From NCBI RefSeq assembly GCF_002964705.1, contig NZ_PQCD01000015.1, positions 62,001 through 126,000 of the forward strand: 64,000 bases of DNA, given 5' to 3'. The notes under the pieces were generated by a model, which was not told the DNA's origin, did not search any database, and saw only the letters and a list, made by a program, of their open reading frames with translations. Positions within the stretch are counted from its first letter, which is position 1. Every line of letters starts with the position of its first letter. This document shows, in pieces, positions 9,717-19,869 of the stretch. This DNA is from Pseudoalteromonas sp. T1lg75. Lineage in GTDB: Bacteria; Pseudomonadota; Gammaproteobacteria; Enterobacterales; Alteromonadaceae. Position numbers and translations under genes: made by a program.

Positions 9717-12700
9717 TGAACGCCAGGTCGGTTTGCTTTTTTTGCGTCACAAAAATTTGGCAACTCAGCGCCATTATTTTGGTGCTGTTGGCCGTGCTTG
9801 TATCGCTATTAAAATACAGTTTGCCCTATGCCAATGACTACCGAGTCCAGGTCGAGCAGTTTCTTGGCGAGCAGCTTAACGCCGATATCTCTATAGGTTC
9901 ACTGAGCGCCAGTTGGCAGGGCAATGGCCCGGCCCTGGTCGTCAATGAAGTGGGCTTTGCCGATAACGCCGAAGCGCCGATCAGCGTCAGTGTGGGGCAA
10001 ACCCGCCTCCATATCAATTTGTGGCAATCCCTGCTGCACAGACAATTACGTTCTAATTATTTTGTCTTGAATGGCTTTAAGGCCAAAATCGACGCCCGAC
10101 AGTTATTTACTAACGAGCAAAGCAGTAATAACTCTCAGCAACAAGCGTTGATAGAAAGCCTGTTCCTCGGTGCCTCCGGGCACTTTGCCATAGAAGACAG
10201 CGAACTTAATATCATCAGCCTGGATAACCGCAACCACCGCATTTTGTTAGAAAACCTGGTGTGGGAAAACCGCCTCGATGGGCATTATGCCGAGGGGCAG
10301 GTAAGCCTGCCCGGGATTGAGCAGAACTCTTTGGAGGCGCGGCTCAAATTATCCGGTGAAACTCTCGGAGGGGTGTACGGTGACCTCTATGTGCAGGCGC
10401 AAAGCCTGGATGTTTCGGGTTGGCTAAACGATTACCTGCGCCCCGAGCTTGAGGAACTGCAATCGGATTTGAATATTGAATCCTGGCTGCATTTTGCCGG
10501 TGGACGCCTGACCGACGTGCAGGTATTAACCCATCCTAGCAAGTTGTCCTGGCGCAACGGTGAACAAGAGGAATACCTTGAGTTGCAGCAAGGCATGGTG
10601 CGAATTCACCCTCAGGCTAAGGGGTGGCGCGTACGCACATCCGGGTTGCAGCTCAGTGACGAGCAGTTCCAGTGGTCACCGCTGATCTTCGATGGTTTGT
10701 TTAGCGATGAGCAAAAGGTATGGGTGCAGGATTTGGATATCTCCATGGTCTCCACCTTTGCCCGTCTGGCCAAGGGGGAAGCCTTGCAGGGGTTGCTGTC
10801 TATCCAGCCTCAGGGTTTTATCAACGAGGGCTTCTTTCACTGGCAAAACACCGATCAGTGGCGCCTGTGGTTTGCTGCCGAGCATCTGGGGTGGTCTGGT
10901 ATTCATGGTATTCCCGGGGCGCAGGATCTTAGCGCGACGGCACATATCACCAATGAAAAAGGGCTCTTAAGTGTGCAAGGGAGCGACAACCACCTGCTCA
11001 CCGGTGATACCTTTAGCCAGCCTCTGGCCTATCAACAACTGATAGCGGAAATAGCCTTTTATAACCATGGTGATTATTGGTCAATTGAAAGCGACAACGT
11101 ACGTTTAAGCAATGATGATCTGCAACTGGTGAGCGAATTTGCTTTGCGTCTTGAGGCGCAGCCTAACCTGGACTTATACGCGGAAATCAGTGGTGGCAGT
11201 GCCGCCAGTGCCGGGGCCTATTTCCCCGTGCCCTATATGCACAAAAATTTGATCGACTACCTTAACGGCGCTATTAAGGGGGGTGACATGCGCTTTGCCC
11301 AGGTGCTGATGCAGGGGCCGATCGCCGAGTTCCCATACACCGAAAACCAGGGCCGCTTTATTGTTAAGGCCGAGGTCGATAACGCCAAATTCGCTTTTGC
11401 TCCCCAATGGCCGGCGCTGGATGAAATAGGCGTTAGCCTGAACTTCGACAACCAGCGCATGGATATCTACAGCCGGGAAGGGGAGTTGTTAAATTTAAGC
11501 CTGGACAGCAGTGTGCATGTCTACCTGGAAGACTTGCTCAATGCTGAGACCCTGTTTATTGATATTAACGAGCAGGTCGACGCGCCCGAATTACAACCGT
11601 TTTTTGCCGACACGCCCTTGGCCAAGCCGCTGGCAACCGTGTTCGAGGTGATCCAGGCCCAGGGCAGCCTAGCCGGGCAGTTACAACTGCAAATCGACCT
11701 TAAGGGCGGTGGTGTGCTGGCAAAGGGCGATGTTGAGTTTGCCGGCAATCCGGTGTATCTGGCGCAGCCCGGTTTGAACCTGCAAGACTTACGTGGTCGT
11801 TTGAGTTTTGCCAACGATCGTATCGAGATCAAAGAAGCCAGCGCTCGTTGGCAGGGAATGCCGCTCACCATTAGTTTGCTGGGGGCGCAAGAAGGCGACA
11901 GCTATAACACGGATATCGAGCTTACCCTGGAAGCGGATACGGCCAAGCTGGAGCAAAGCCTGAATGGCCTGCTGGCGCCGCAACTTAAGGGTAAAACGCC
12001 ATTGAATGCTCATCTACAACTGAGGTTTGACGAACAGGGCTTTAATTACGAGGCCCATGTGCAAAGCGACCTTATTGGCATTAGAAGCAGCTTACCTGCG
12101 CCTTACAATAAACAGGCGCAAGAGGTATTACCCCTTAATGCGCTGATCCAGGGTGATGATATCTCCAATTTGATCATGGCCGAGCTCGATGGTCAGCTGT
12201 ATTTCAACGGTATTTTAGATAATGGCAGCGGGCGGATGAGCAATGCTCACCTGATCGTCGGCGAGCAAAATCTGGGCCTGAATCAACAAGGTTTCGATGT
12301 GTCTATAAACCTGCCGCAGGCGGATGTGCTGCAGTGGCAACCGGTGATAGACAATATTATTAGCGTCTCGAGTCGTCCTGCAAGCGGCGCCTCCGTGATG
12401 CCTCAATTACATAAGGTGGCAGGACAAATTGGTCAGGCGCAGTTAGGTCCTGTGCCCTTTAACGAACTGGAATTTACCCTGGTGCCGACCCCAGGGGCGA
12501 TGGATCTAAAGCTGACCGCCAAGGAATTACGGGCGCGAGTGGACATCCCAACCGGTGAGCAGCCCAGAGATATTCATATTCAAGCCGATTACCTGCGCGC
12601 TAATGTGCCTACGGCGCAGGAGCCGGATAGCGAGCAGGTCGCAGAAGAGCCTGAGCAAGATTTAAGCTGGCTGGGGCGCCTGCCGGCGGTGCGCTTTGAG

Positions 12701-13543
12701 TGCAGCGACTGTCGCCTCAATCAGTATCAACTGGATAAGGTGACGATGGCCTTCGAGGGCGACGGGCAGCAGCTTAATATTAAAAGCCTAGTCGTTGATA
12801 AGGGCGAGCATATCTTACGTGCCGATGGTATCTGGCGAGATGGTCAAACGGCACTGCAAGGCGAGTTTAACAGCGATGATATCGGCGAGTTGTTCGATGA
12901 ATTCGATATCACCTCTACGGTTCAGGACTCGAATGCCAGCATGGATTTTGCCTTGCATTGGCAAGGTGCACCCTATGACTTCGATATCCCCAGTTTGGGT
13001 GGCAATATCGAATGGCGCCTCGGAGACGGGCATTTAAGCGAGATCAGTGATGGCGGTGCTCGGGTCTTTTCACTGCTGAGCTTGGACTCACTGGTGCGTA
13101 AGCTGAAACTGGACTTCCGTGATGTATTTGCCAAAGGCTTTTTCTACAACAGCATGGAAGGCAGCATGCAGTTGGCCAGCGGTATTGCCTATACCAAGGA
13201 CACTAAAATGGACGGTGTGCCCGCGGATTTAACGATTCAAGGTTATGCCGATCTTAACAGCCAAACCCTTAATTATGATCTCTCTGTGGCGCCCCAGGTC
13301 ACATCCAGCCTGCCGGTTATCGTGGCCTGGATGGTCAATCCGGTGACCGGCCTGGCGGCCTTAGCGCTGGATAAGGTGATCCACTCAGCAAGGGTGATCT
13401 CCGAGATTAAGTTTAAGATCAGTGGCCCCATGAGCGACCCACAGGTGATAGAACTTGACCGTAAGAGCCGTGAAGTGACCTTACCCCAGGCGGCCCAAAA
13501 CGAACCGCCGGAAGATGGCGATCTGGAGCCTCAGCCACAGTGA
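9716..13543 (+). CDS. yhdP: YhdP, AsmA-like envelope lipid-transfer protein
   Basis: A very long (1275 aa) envelope protein with one N-terminal membrane helix (about residues 15-33) and an otherwise periplasmic, beta-rich body. YhdP belongs to the AsmA-like/RBG group and, with TamB and YdbH, is implicated in moving phospholipids to the outer membrane; E. coli YhdP has 1266 residues. The DUF3971 and AsmA_2-like parts fit the family layout. The acidic C-tail ends [13 protein letters not shown]. The start is a GTG overlapping the rng stop, and the next gene begins within its last codons. Placement after rng is the conserved enterobacterial order. Confidence 0.93.
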   Translation: MNARSVCFFCVTKIWQLSAIILVLLAVLVSLLKYSLPYANDYRVQVEQFLGEQLNADISIGSLSASWQGNGPALVVNEVGFADNAEAPISVSVGQTRLHINLWQSLLHRQLRSNYFVLNGFKAKIDARQLFTNEQSSNNSQQQALIESLFLGASGHFAIEDSELNIISLDNRNHRILLENLVWENRLDGHYAEGQVSLPGIEQNSLEARLKLSGETLGGVYGDLYVQAQSLDVSGWLNDYLRPELEELQSDLNIESWLHFAGGRLTDVQVLTHPSKLSWRNGEQEEYLELQQGMVRIHPQAKGWRVRTSGLQLSDEQFQWSPLIFDGLFSDEQKVWVQDLDISMVSTFARLAKGEALQGLLSIQPQGFINEGFFHWQNTDQWRLWFAAEHLGWSGIHGIPGAQDLSATAHITNEKGLLSVQGSDNHLLTGDTFSQPLAYQQLIAEIAFYNHGDYWSIESDNVRLSNDDLQLVSEFALRLEAQPNLDLYAEISGGSAASAGAYFPVPYMHKNLIDYLNGAIKGGDMRFAQVLMQGPIAEFPYTENQGRFIVKAEVDNAKFAFAPQWPALDEIGVSLNFDNQRMDIYSREGELLNLSLDSSVHVYLEDLLNAETLFIDINEQVDAPELQPFFADTPLAKPLATVFEVIQAQGSLAGQLQLQIDLKGGGVLAKGDVEFAGNPVYLAQPGLNLQDLRGRLSFANDRIEIKEASARWQGMPLTISLLGAQEGDSYNTDIELTLEADTAKLEQSLNGLLAPQLKGKTPLNAHLQLRFDEQGFNYEAHVQSDLIGIRSSLPAPYNKQAQEVLPLNALIQGDDISNLIMAELDGQLYFNGILDNGSGRMSNAHLIVGEQNLGLNQQGFDVSINLPQADVLQWQPVIDNIISVSSRPASGASVMPQLHKVAGQIGQAQLGPVPFNELEFTLVPTPGAMDLKLTAKELRARVDIPTGEQPRDIHIQADYLRANVPTAQEPDSEQVAEEPEQDLSWLGRLPAVRFECSDCRLNQYQLDKVTMAFEGDGQQLNIKSLVVDKGEHILRADGIWRDGQTALQGEFNSDDIGELFDEFDITSTVQDSNASMDFALHWQGAPYDFDIPSLGGNIEWRLGDGHLSEISDGGARVFSLLSLDSLVRKLKLDFRDVFAKGFFYNSMEGSMQLASGIAYTKDTKMDGVPADLTIQGYADLNSQTLNYDLSVAPQVTSSLPVIVAWMVNPVTGLAALALDKVIHSARVISEIKFKISGPMSDPQVIELDRKSREVTLPQAAQNEPPEDGDLEPQPQ

Positions 13544-14370
13544 TTATTCATGCCCTGCAACTATGCGCCCAAAGCGACGCCGAAGTGAACTTCGCTGCGG
13601 TGCAAACCTTGATAGCCAAATTGCCGCCGCAGCGTCCCGCTCTGGTGTGTTTACCGGAGAGTTGGCTGTGCTTTGCCAAACACAGCGAGCAGGTTCTGGC
13701 CGTGGCCGAACAGCATCAAGCCTGGCGCCAACGTTTGGCTGAGCTGTGTCGAGAGCAAGGTATTTGGCTGGCCGCCGGCACCCTACCCGTGATGAGCGTC
13801 AGCGGTCGCTATTATGCCGCCTCTTTGCTTATTGACGATCGGGGCGTTGAGCGTGCCCAGTACAATAAAATCCACCTCTTCGATGTCACCGTCGCCGACA
13901 GCACAGGCAATTACCGCGAGTCTAAGCATACCCAGCCCGGCGAGCAGGTCGTGGTGGCCGACACGCCTTTTGCGCGGCTGGGACTCAGTGTGTGTTATGA
14001 TATGCGCTTTAGTGAATTATATCGGGCGCAAGTGCAACAAGGCGCCGATGTGCTGCTTATTCCCAGTGCCTTTACCGTGCCCACCGGCCGTGCCCATTGG
14101 CATACCTTGTTGCGGGCCCGAGCCATTGAAAGCCAGGCCTATGTGGTGGCCGCCGGTTTATATGGCCGTAATGGCACCGAGCACAATCATGACAATGGCC
14201 GCGAAACCTATGGCCACAGTGTGATAGTGTCGCCTTGGGGCGAGATCCTTGCCGAGCGCGACCATGGTCCAGGTTGGATTAGCGCCACCCTGGATAGCAA
14301 CGAATTAAATCAATGCCGTGAGCGTATGCCGATGGCCGCTCACCGCCAAGCGAGAAAAGTAATTTTATGA
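13540..14370 (+). CDS. Nitrilase-superfamily amidohydrolase (Nit1-like)
   Basis: A 276-residue carbon-nitrogen hydrolase. The expected catalytic triad is visible: Glu40 in VCLPESW, Lys110 in YNKIHLFD and Cys152 in [13 protein letters not shown]. The last motif is typical of the Nit1/NitFhit branch, whose characterised members hydrolyse deaminated glutathione. That substrate is inferred by family, not shown here. GTG start overlaps the yhdP stop; the stop overlaps the tldD start by 4 bases, so yhdP, this gene and tldD are coupled. Confidence 0.88.
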   Translation: MIIHALQLCAQSDAEVNFAAVQTLIAKLPPQRPALVCLPESWLCFAKHSEQVLAVAEQHQAWRQRLAELCREQGIWLAAGTLPVMSVSGRYYAASLLIDDRGVERAQYNKIHLFDVTVADSTGNYRESKHTQPGEQVVVADTPFARLGLSVCYDMRFSELYRAQVQQGADVLLIPSAFTVPTGRAHWHTLLRARAIESQAYVVAAGLYGRNGTEHNHDNGRETYGHSVIVSPWGEILAERDHGPGWISATLDSNELNQCRERMPMAAHRQARKVIL

Positions 14371-15806
14371 GCCAAGTAGAGCACAATCTCTTAACCCAGA
14401 GTCATATTGACCGTGATGATCTCGCCAAAGCCCTTGCCTATATTCACCAGCACAAGGTGGATTATGCCGACCTGTATTTTCAATCGAGCTATAACGAGTC
14501 CTGGGTATTGGAAGATGGCCTGGTAAAAGAAGGCAGCTACAACATAGAGCGTGGTGTTGGCGTGCGCGCTATCAGCGGTGAAAAAACCGGTTTTTCCTAT
14601 TCCGATGCCATTAATCTTGAGGCTATTAATAATGCCGCCATGGCCGCGCGCAGCATTGCCGATGCCGGTCAGGATGGCAAGGTGCAGGTCTTTAGCGAGC
14701 AGGATGTAAAGCGCCAGTTTGAACCCATGCAGCCCATCCAAAGCATGAAGGATGCGGACAAGGTAGCCCTGCTTCATGAAGTGGAAGATTATATCCGTCA
14801 ACTGGCCCCAGAGGTTGAGCAGGTGGTTAGCTCCATGTCGGCGGTTTATGAAGAGGTGTTGATTGCCGCCAGTGATGGCACCTTTGCTACGGATATTCGT
14901 CCGCTGGTGCGCTTGAACTGCTCTGTATTGCTGACCAAGGGCGAACGCCGTGAGCGCGGCGGTGCCGGTGGCGGTGGTCGCACAGATTTTCATTACTTTA
15001 AAGAGTTGGTTGAAGGTAAGCCGCGCTGGATGCACTACGCTGAGGACGCGGTGCGCATGGCGCGCGTGAATCTTGAAGCCATAGATGCTCCTGCGGGCAC
15101 CATGCCGGTAGTGTTAGGCGCAGGCTGGCCGGGCGTGCTGCTGCATGAAGCGGTAGGCCATGGCCTGGAAGGCGATTTCAACCGTAAAGGGGCGTCGGCC
15201 TTTAGCGGTAAGATAGGTCAACAGGTGGCTTCAGAGCTCTGCACCGTGGTTGATGATGGCACCATGGCCGATCGTCGCGGTTCTTTGAATATCGATGATG
15301 AAGGGACGCCTGCCGGTTATAACGTGCTGATTGAGAAGGGTATCCTTAAGGGCTATATGCAGGATAAGCATAACGCCAAGTTGATGGGGGTAGCGCCTAC
15401 CGGTAATGGTCGCCGTGAGTCTTATGCTCACCTGCCCATGCCGCGTATGACCAACACTTATATGTTGGCCGGTGAGCATTCACAGGCGGATATTATCGCC
15501 TCGGTCGATAAGGGCATCTATGCGCCTAACTTCGGCGGCGGTCAGGTAGACATTACCTCGGGTAAATTCGTGTTCTCCGCTTCGGAAGCCTACTTAATTG
15601 AAAACGGTAAGATCACCACACCGATTAAGGGCGCGACCCTGATAGGTAACGGCCCGGAGGTGATGAAGCAAATCTCCATGGTCGGTAACGACCTTGAGCT
15701 CGATAAGGGCGTGGGCGTGTGTGGTAAGGACGGTCAAAGCGTGCCGGTTGGCGTGGGTCAGCCGTCGCTGAAAATTGACCAGCTTACCGTGGGCGGCACG
15801 GCTTAA
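14367..15806 (+). CDS. tldD: Metalloprotease subunit TldD
   Basis: Active subunit of the TldD/TldE zinc protease, which degrades unfolded peptides and matures or degrades microcin B17 and CcdA in E. coli. The 479-residue protein contains the HExxxH zinc motif [14 protein letters not shown] starting at H260 and the usual glycine-rich C-terminal region ([19 protein letters not shown]). Its partner pmbA/tldE is about 750 bases downstream, separated by the divergent yjgA. A strong terminator follows. Confidence 0.97.
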   Translation: MSQVEHNLLTQSHIDRDDLAKALAYIHQHKVDYADLYFQSSYNESWVLEDGLVKEGSYNIERGVGVRAISGEKTGFSYSDAINLEAINNAAMAARSIADAGQDGKVQVFSEQDVKRQFEPMQPIQSMKDADKVALLHEVEDYIRQLAPEVEQVVSSMSAVYEEVLIAASDGTFATDIRPLVRLNCSVLLTKGERRERGGAGGGGRTDFHYFKELVEGKPRWMHYAEDAVRMARVNLEAIDAPAGTMPVVLGAGWPGVLLHEAVGHGLEGDFNRKGASAFSGKIGQQVASELCTVVDDGTMADRRGSLNIDDEGTPAGYNVLIEKGILKGYMQDKHNAKLMGVAPTGNGRRESYAHLPMPRMTNTYMLAGEHSQADIIASVDKGIYAPNFGGGQVDITSGKFVFSASEAYLIENGKITTPIKGATLIGNGPEVMKQISMVGNDLELDKGVGVCGKDGQSVPVGVGQPSLKIDQLTVGGTA

Positions 15807-15819
15807 GATAATAAAAAAG

Positions 15820-15846
15820 AAAAAGGCAGCCTAGGCTGCCTTTTTT
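15820..15846 (+). terminator. Intrinsic terminator after tldD
   Basis: Arms AAAAAGGCAGC (15820-15830) and GCTGCCTTTTT (15835-15845) enclose the loop CTAG. A-rich and T-rich flanks on the two sides make it usable from both strands, so it can also serve yjgA. Confidence 0.9.
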
Positions 15847-15848
15847 CG

Positions 15849-15867
15849 TTTAGGCCTCAGGCCTAAA
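15849..15867. other. Second hairpin overlapping the yjgA stop
   Basis: A perfect 8-bp stem, TTTAGGCC (15849-15856) and GGCCTAAA (15860-15867), with a 3-base loop. It includes the yjgA stop codon and sits directly beside the tldD terminator. It probably stabilises the yjgA mRNA 3' end or forms a double terminator. Confidence 0.55.
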
Positions 15868-16375
15868 GCATTAAATCTTTAAGGATCTGGAATAGCTCTT
15901 TAAAGGCCTTGCCCGGCTTTTCCTGTTTAACCTCTTTTGCCGCCTGACGAATAAGCTGGCGCATACGTTGGCGCTCCAGCTGCGGGTATTCCTCTAGCAG
16001 GGCATTAAGACTGGCATCGCCCTGGGCGATTAGATCATCACGTGTTTGCTCGATATGATTGATGATCACGTCTTTTTGGTTGTTCTTATTGGTAATAATG
16101 GCCATTGCCTGATGAATGTCTTCGACATTGGTGGTGCTACGCAGGGTTTTGGCAATATAGTTTAAGTGTCGACGGTAGGCGTCCTTTTTATCCTTCAAAC
16201 GGTCGGCCAGGTCCATCGCAGCTTCCAAGTCGGGACTAAGCGGAAGCTTCTCGCGTTGCTTTTTCGATAGATTAGCAATCTCTATGCCTAGCTCATGGTA
16301 CTCCATGGCATCGCGCTTAAGCTCGCTTTTAGATACGTAAATAATCTCTTCTTCGGGTTGCGGTTTTTTGGCCAT
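15863..16375 (-). CDS. yjgA: Ribosome-associated protein YjgA (DarP)
   Basis: A 170-residue, highly charged, helical protein of the YjgA/DarP family (DUF615), which associates with late 50S ribosomal precursors. The sequence starts with acidic and Lys-rich stretches (YVSKSELKRDAMEYHELG) and is helical throughout. It is divergent from pmbA and convergent with tldD, the conserved yjgA-pmbA order of gammaproteobacteria. Its C-terminal stretch KAFKELFQILKDLML is typical. Good ATG start. Confidence 0.92.
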   Translation of the reverse strand: MAKKPQPEEEIIYVSKSELKRDAMEYHELGIEIANLSKKQREKLPLSPDLEAAMDLADRLKDKKDAYRRHLNYIAKTLRSTTNVEDIHQAMAIITNKNNQKDVIINHIEQTRDDLIAQGDASLNALLEEYPQLERQRMRQLIRQAAKEVKQEKPGKAFKELFQILKDLML

Positions 16376-16493
16376 ACTGGTCTCGACTAATGCACTTTGT
16401 CGTTATTATACCAATTCGTTTGGGTAAGTGGTTGGAAAATTGCGCGAGGCTGGTTAACACCGTGAGCAAAGTGCTGGCGGCTAGGCATGATAT

Positions 16494-16506
16494 CACTAAA
16501 TTAGTG
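16494..16506. promoter_or_regulatory. Inverted repeat in the yjgA-pmbA intergenic region
   Basis: CACTAA-A-TTAGTG is a perfect palindrome with 6-base arms, 50 bases upstream of the pmbA start. It could be an operator for pmbA; no known regulator consensus is matched. Confidence 0.25.
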
Positions 16507-16556
16507 GGATGCTTTGTGGTAGGCTAGGGTCATTAGATCCAAGAGCGAAACGAATT

Positions 16557-17906
16557 ATGCAAGAAAACGAATCTGCGGCGATTTACCAGCAAATCGACGA
16601 AGTAAAAGACGCCGTCAGTGAAGTCTTAGAGCAGGCCAAAAAGCTTGGAGCCACGGCCGCCGAAGCGGCGATGTCGAGCACCAGTGGTTTGTCTGTGAGC
16701 ACCCGCTTGGGCGAAGTCGAGACCATCGAATTTAACCAAGATGGCGGCTTGGGTGTGAGTGTTTATGTGGGCAACAAGAAAGGCTCGGCATCAACCGCAG
16801 ACCTTAGCCCACAAGCCTTGCGCTCGGTGGTAGAAAAGGCCATTGAAATTGCCAAGTACACCTCGGAAGACCCATGCAATGGCCTTGCCGATGCCGAGCT
16901 ATTGGAGATGAGCCCGCCGGATCTGGATCTTTACCATCCTTGGCAGGTGACGCCGGAGCAAGGCATTGAAATTTGTCAGGAAGCGGAGCATGCAGCGCTG
17001 AACTTTGATGCGCGCATCGTCAACTCAGATGGCGCCAGTTTCAGCAGCCATCAGGGCCTGCGCGTATATGGCAACAGCCATGGTATGTTGGCTGGTTTCC
17101 CGCGTACCCGTCATAGCATCAGTACCATGGTGATAGGTCAGGAAGGGGAGCACATGCAGCGAGACTCGGCCTACACCATAGCCCGTGAGCAAAGCGGCCT
17201 GAAGGCGGCCAGCGAGGTGGGCCTGGAAGCGGCCAGCGAAACCCTGGCCCGCTTAAATAGTCAAAAGTTGGGCACCATGAAGGTACCGGTGATTTTCCGT
17301 GCCGATGTGGCCAACTCATTGTTTGGCCATCTCGTTGGGGCCATAGGTGGTGGCGCCTTGTATCGTAAATCCAGCTTCTTGCTTGATAGCCTAAATACTA
17401 AGGTGTTCAGCGATATAGTTAATATTAGTGAGCGCCCACACTTGCTTAAAGGCTTTGCGTCGTCACCCTTTGATTCTGAAGGGGTAAAAACTCAGGACCG
17501 TGAAATTATTCACGGCGGTGAGCTAAAAACCTATCTCCTGGCCAGCTATGCAGCTCGCAAAATGGGTATGACGGCAACCGGTCACGCCGGTGGCATTCAT
17601 AACTGGCTGGTGGAACAAACTCACCAGGACTTAAAGGCACTGCTGAAACAGATGGGACGCGGTTTATTGGTGACCGAGTTGATGGGTCAGGGTGTTAATA
17701 CAGTGACCGGTGATTACTCCCGCGGCGCTGCCGGTTTCTGGGTTGAAAACGGCGAAATTCAGTATCCGGTGAGTGAAATTACCATAGCCGGTAACCTTAA
17801 AGATATGTTTAAGGGTATCGTCGGCATAGGTGGCGACATCGACCCGCGCGGTGGGGTACTCACCGGCTCAGTGCTGATTGAGCAAATGCAGATAGCCGGC
17901 GAATAA
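16557..17906 (+). CDS. pmbA: Metalloprotease subunit PmbA/TldE
   Basis: Non-catalytic partner of TldD; the heterodimer forms the peptide-degrading chamber. The 449-residue protein aligns in character with E. coli PmbA (450 aa) and ends VLTGSVLIEQMQIAGE. It lacks a HExxxH motif, as expected. I chose the ATG at 16557 because it gives the family length and has AAGAGCGAAA just upstream; an upstream in-frame start at 16509 adds 16 unlikely residues. A terminator lies 29 bases after the stop. Confidence 0.96.
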   Translation: MQENESAAIYQQIDEVKDAVSEVLEQAKKLGATAAEAAMSSTSGLSVSTRLGEVETIEFNQDGGLGVSVYVGNKKGSASTADLSPQALRSVVEKAIEIAKYTSEDPCNGLADAELLEMSPPDLDLYHPWQVTPEQGIEICQEAEHAALNFDARIVNSDGASFSSHQGLRVYGNSHGMLAGFPRTRHSISTMVIGQEGEHMQRDSAYTIAREQSGLKAASEVGLEAASETLARLNSQKLGTMKVPVIFRADVANSLFGHLVGAIGGGALYRKSSFLLDSLNTKVFSDIVNISERPHLLKGFASSPFDSEGVKTQDREIIHGGELKTYLLASYAARKMGMTATGHAGGIHNWLVEQTHQDLKALLKQMGRGLLVTELMGQGVNTVTGDYSRGAAGFWVENGEIQYPVSEITIAGNLKDMFKGIVGIGGDIDPRGGVLTGSVLIEQMQIAGE

Positions 17907-17934
17907 TCCCAGCATCTATTTCTCGAATAGCTTT

Positions 17935-17959
17935 AAAGCGCCTGATGGGCGCTTTTTTT
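17935..17959 (+). terminator. Intrinsic terminator after pmbA
   Basis: Stem AAAGCGCC (17935-17942) and GGCGCTTT (17948-17955), followed by more T. Confidence 0.88.
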
Positions 17960-18042
17960 CATTTTATGCTTTACCTTAACTTAAGTTGAGGTTTTACAGT
18001 CTTTCCTAAGTTAAATAATGAAAACCAAATTAGGAGAGAGTG

Positions 18043-18459
18043 ATGTACTTAGAACATGTGAATTTAGTGGTCACGGATATCAATGAATCGCTGCGCTTTT
18101 ATCGCGCTGCCTTCCCGCACTGGCAGGTACGCAGCAAGGGCGAAGGGACTTGGTCCGGTAAACCGCGTAATTGGCTGCATTTTGGCGATGAGTATCACTA
18201 CATTGCCTTGAGCGATAACGGCGAGGGTGAAAATCGTGACTTAGCGGGGCACCAGCCCGGCTTGGCGCATTTCGCCTATGTCACTCAGGATATCGAAGGG
18301 GTGATAGAGCGCTTGCAGCATGCGGGCTTTGCTATCGCCAAAGACGGGATGGATAACCCCTATCGTCGCAATGTGTATTTTATCGACCCCGCGGGTTTTG
18401 AAGTGGAGTTTGTGCAATACCTGACGGATATTCCAGAGCTGCGTAATAATGAACTGTGA
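18043..18459 (+). CDS. VOC-family protein (glyoxalase/bleomycin-resistance fold)
   Basis: A 138-residue single-unit vicinal-oxygen-chelate protein. It begins YLEHVNLVVTDINESLRFY, the usual first beta-alpha unit with a metal-ligand His (H5), and ends with the second module FIDPAGFEVEFVQYL, which supplies the second Glu ligand. Members include dioxygenases, glyoxalases and resistance proteins; the substrate cannot be assigned. The ATG at 18043 is preferred over the overlapping GTG at 18040 because GGAG (18033-18036) is then at proper spacing. It stands alone between two terminators. Confidence 0.8.
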   Translation: MYLEHVNLVVTDINESLRFYRAAFPHWQVRSKGEGTWSGKPRNWLHFGDEYHYIALSDNGEGENRDLAGHQPGLAHFAYVTQDIEGVIERLQHAGFAIAKDGMDNPYRRNVYFIDPAGFEVEFVQYLTDIPELRNNEL

Positions 18460-18468
18460 ACTCGCACA

Positions 18469-18495
18469 AAAAAGCCCAGCATGTCTGGGCTTAGG
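18469..18495. terminator. Bidirectional terminator between VOC gene and mgtE
   Basis: AAGCCCAG (18472-18479), loop CATGT, CTGGGCTT (18485-18492). It has an A-run on the left, serving mgtE on the minus strand, and a short TT on the right. Confidence 0.75.
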
Positions 18496-18504
18496 CTCTA
18501 TATG

Positions 18505-19863
18505 CTAGATCAGGAACCAGGTCGCGGTGCCGAGGAAGGCGAAGATACCGACGATATCCGTGACCGTGGTAAGGACCACATTACCCGCCAGGGCCGGGTC
18601 GATATTCATGCGCTTGAGAATCAGCGGGATCACCGCTCCGGCGATACCGGCGGCCAGCAGGTTCATAAACATGGCAAAGGCAATCACCAGGCCTATGGTG
18701 ATATCCCATTTCCACAGGGCAATGGCGCTGCCTATGAGTATCGCCCACAGCACGCCGTTAAGAGCACCGATGGCCAGCTCCTTGGTCAGGAGGAACTTTT
18801 GGTTAGTGTCGTTGATATGACCCAGGGCCAGACCACGAATAACCAGGGTCAGGGTCTGCGAGCCGGCAACGCCACCCATGGACGGCACTATGCCGTTAAG
18901 CACGGCTAAGAAGGGTAAAATACCCAGGGTGGTTTCGAAAAAGCTGGCCACAAAGGCCGCCAACATGGCGGTAAGCAGGTTGACCCCCAACCAGATAGAG
19001 CGTCGCTTGGTACTTTTTACAACCGGGGCAAAGGTATCTTCTTCATCGTCAAGACCGGCGAGACTCAACATGCTGTGCTCGGCGCCTTCGCGGATGACGT
19101 CAACGATATCATCGATGGTAATACGACCCAGCAGGTGCGCCTGATCATCCACTACCGGGGCTGAGATCCAGTTATGACGTTCGAACAGTTGCGCCACTTC
19201 CGACTCGTCCATGGTAATGGGAATGACTTCGCATTCCTCGTCCATCACCTCGCGCACTATGGCATCGGGCATGGTGGTGAGTAGCGAGGTAAGCGGCAGT
19301 GAGCCTAAAAAGCAATTGTCTTTGTCGACCACATAGAGTTCATCCGTGCCCTCGGGCAGCTCGCCCTTTAAACGCAGGTAACGCAACACCACATCGATGG
19401 ATACGTCCGGGCGGATGGTCACGGTATCCGTGTTCATCAAAGCCCCGGCAGAACGCTCCTGATAGGAAAGCGCCGTGGTTGCCCTGTCTCGATCCTGGCT
19501 ATCCATGGCGTCGATTACGTCTTTATATACGGGCTCCGGCAGGCTTCGTAGTACTTCACCGAGGTCATCGTCGTCCATGTCCTCGGTCGCCGCGGCAATG
19601 TGTTCCGGCTCCATGCGCGCAATAATGCTAAGACGCACGTCTTCGGACAGTTCTTCGAGTACGTCACCCTGAACGTCGGGATCGACTAAGGTCCAGAGTT
19701 TAGAGCGCGTCTTATGGGGCGATGATTCGAGTAAAAGGGCGGTGTCGCAGGGAGCCGTTTTTGCTAGAAGCCGACGTACATGAACAAATTGACCGCTATT
19801 GAGTGCTTCAGTGATCTCTTGAAGTGGTTGGAGCGGGTTTTCTTGTTCAAAGGCTTCAGGCAT
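18505..19863 (-). CDS. mgtE: Magnesium transporter MgtE
   Basis: Homodimeric Mg2+ channel of the inner membrane. About 452 residues in the standard order: cytoplasmic N domain of short helical repeats (to ~residue 130), two CBS domains (~135-260), a linking helix, and a five-helix membrane domain (~285-450) with the pore-helix stretch NGIVPSMGGVAGSQTLTLVIRG. Mg2+ binding to the cytoplasmic domains gates the channel in characterised homologues. ATG at 19863 is preferred because AAGGG is then six bases away; the ATG at 19869 abuts it. It follows ptsO on the same strand after 155 bases. Confidence 0.93.
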   Translation of the reverse strand: MPEAFEQENPLQPLQEITEALNSGQFVHVRRLLAKTAPCDTALLLESSPHKTRSKLWTLVDPDVQGDVLEELSEDVRLSIIARMEPEHIAAATEDMDDDDLGEVLRSLPEPVYKDVIDAMDSQDRDRATTALSYQERSAGALMNTDTVTIRPDVSIDVVLRYLRLKGELPEGTDELYVVDKDNCFLGSLPLTSLLTTMPDAIVREVMDEECEVIPITMDESEVAQLFERHNWISAPVVDDQAHLLGRITIDDIVDVIREGAEHSMLSLAGLDDEEDTFAPVVKSTKRRSIWLGVNLLTAMLAAFVASFFETTLGILPFLAVLNGIVPSMGGVAGSQTLTLVIRGLALGHINDTNQKFLLTKELAIGALNGVLWAILIGSAIALWKWDITIGLVIAFAMFMNLLAAGIAGAVIPLILKRMNIDPALAGNVVLTTVTDIVGIFAFLGTATWFLI

Positions 19864-19869
19864 AGGCAT

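Noticed and set aside
14391-15035. 214-residue minus-strand frame inside tldD
   Set aside because: tldD is a clear full-length gene there; the frame is a codon-bias shadow without own signals.
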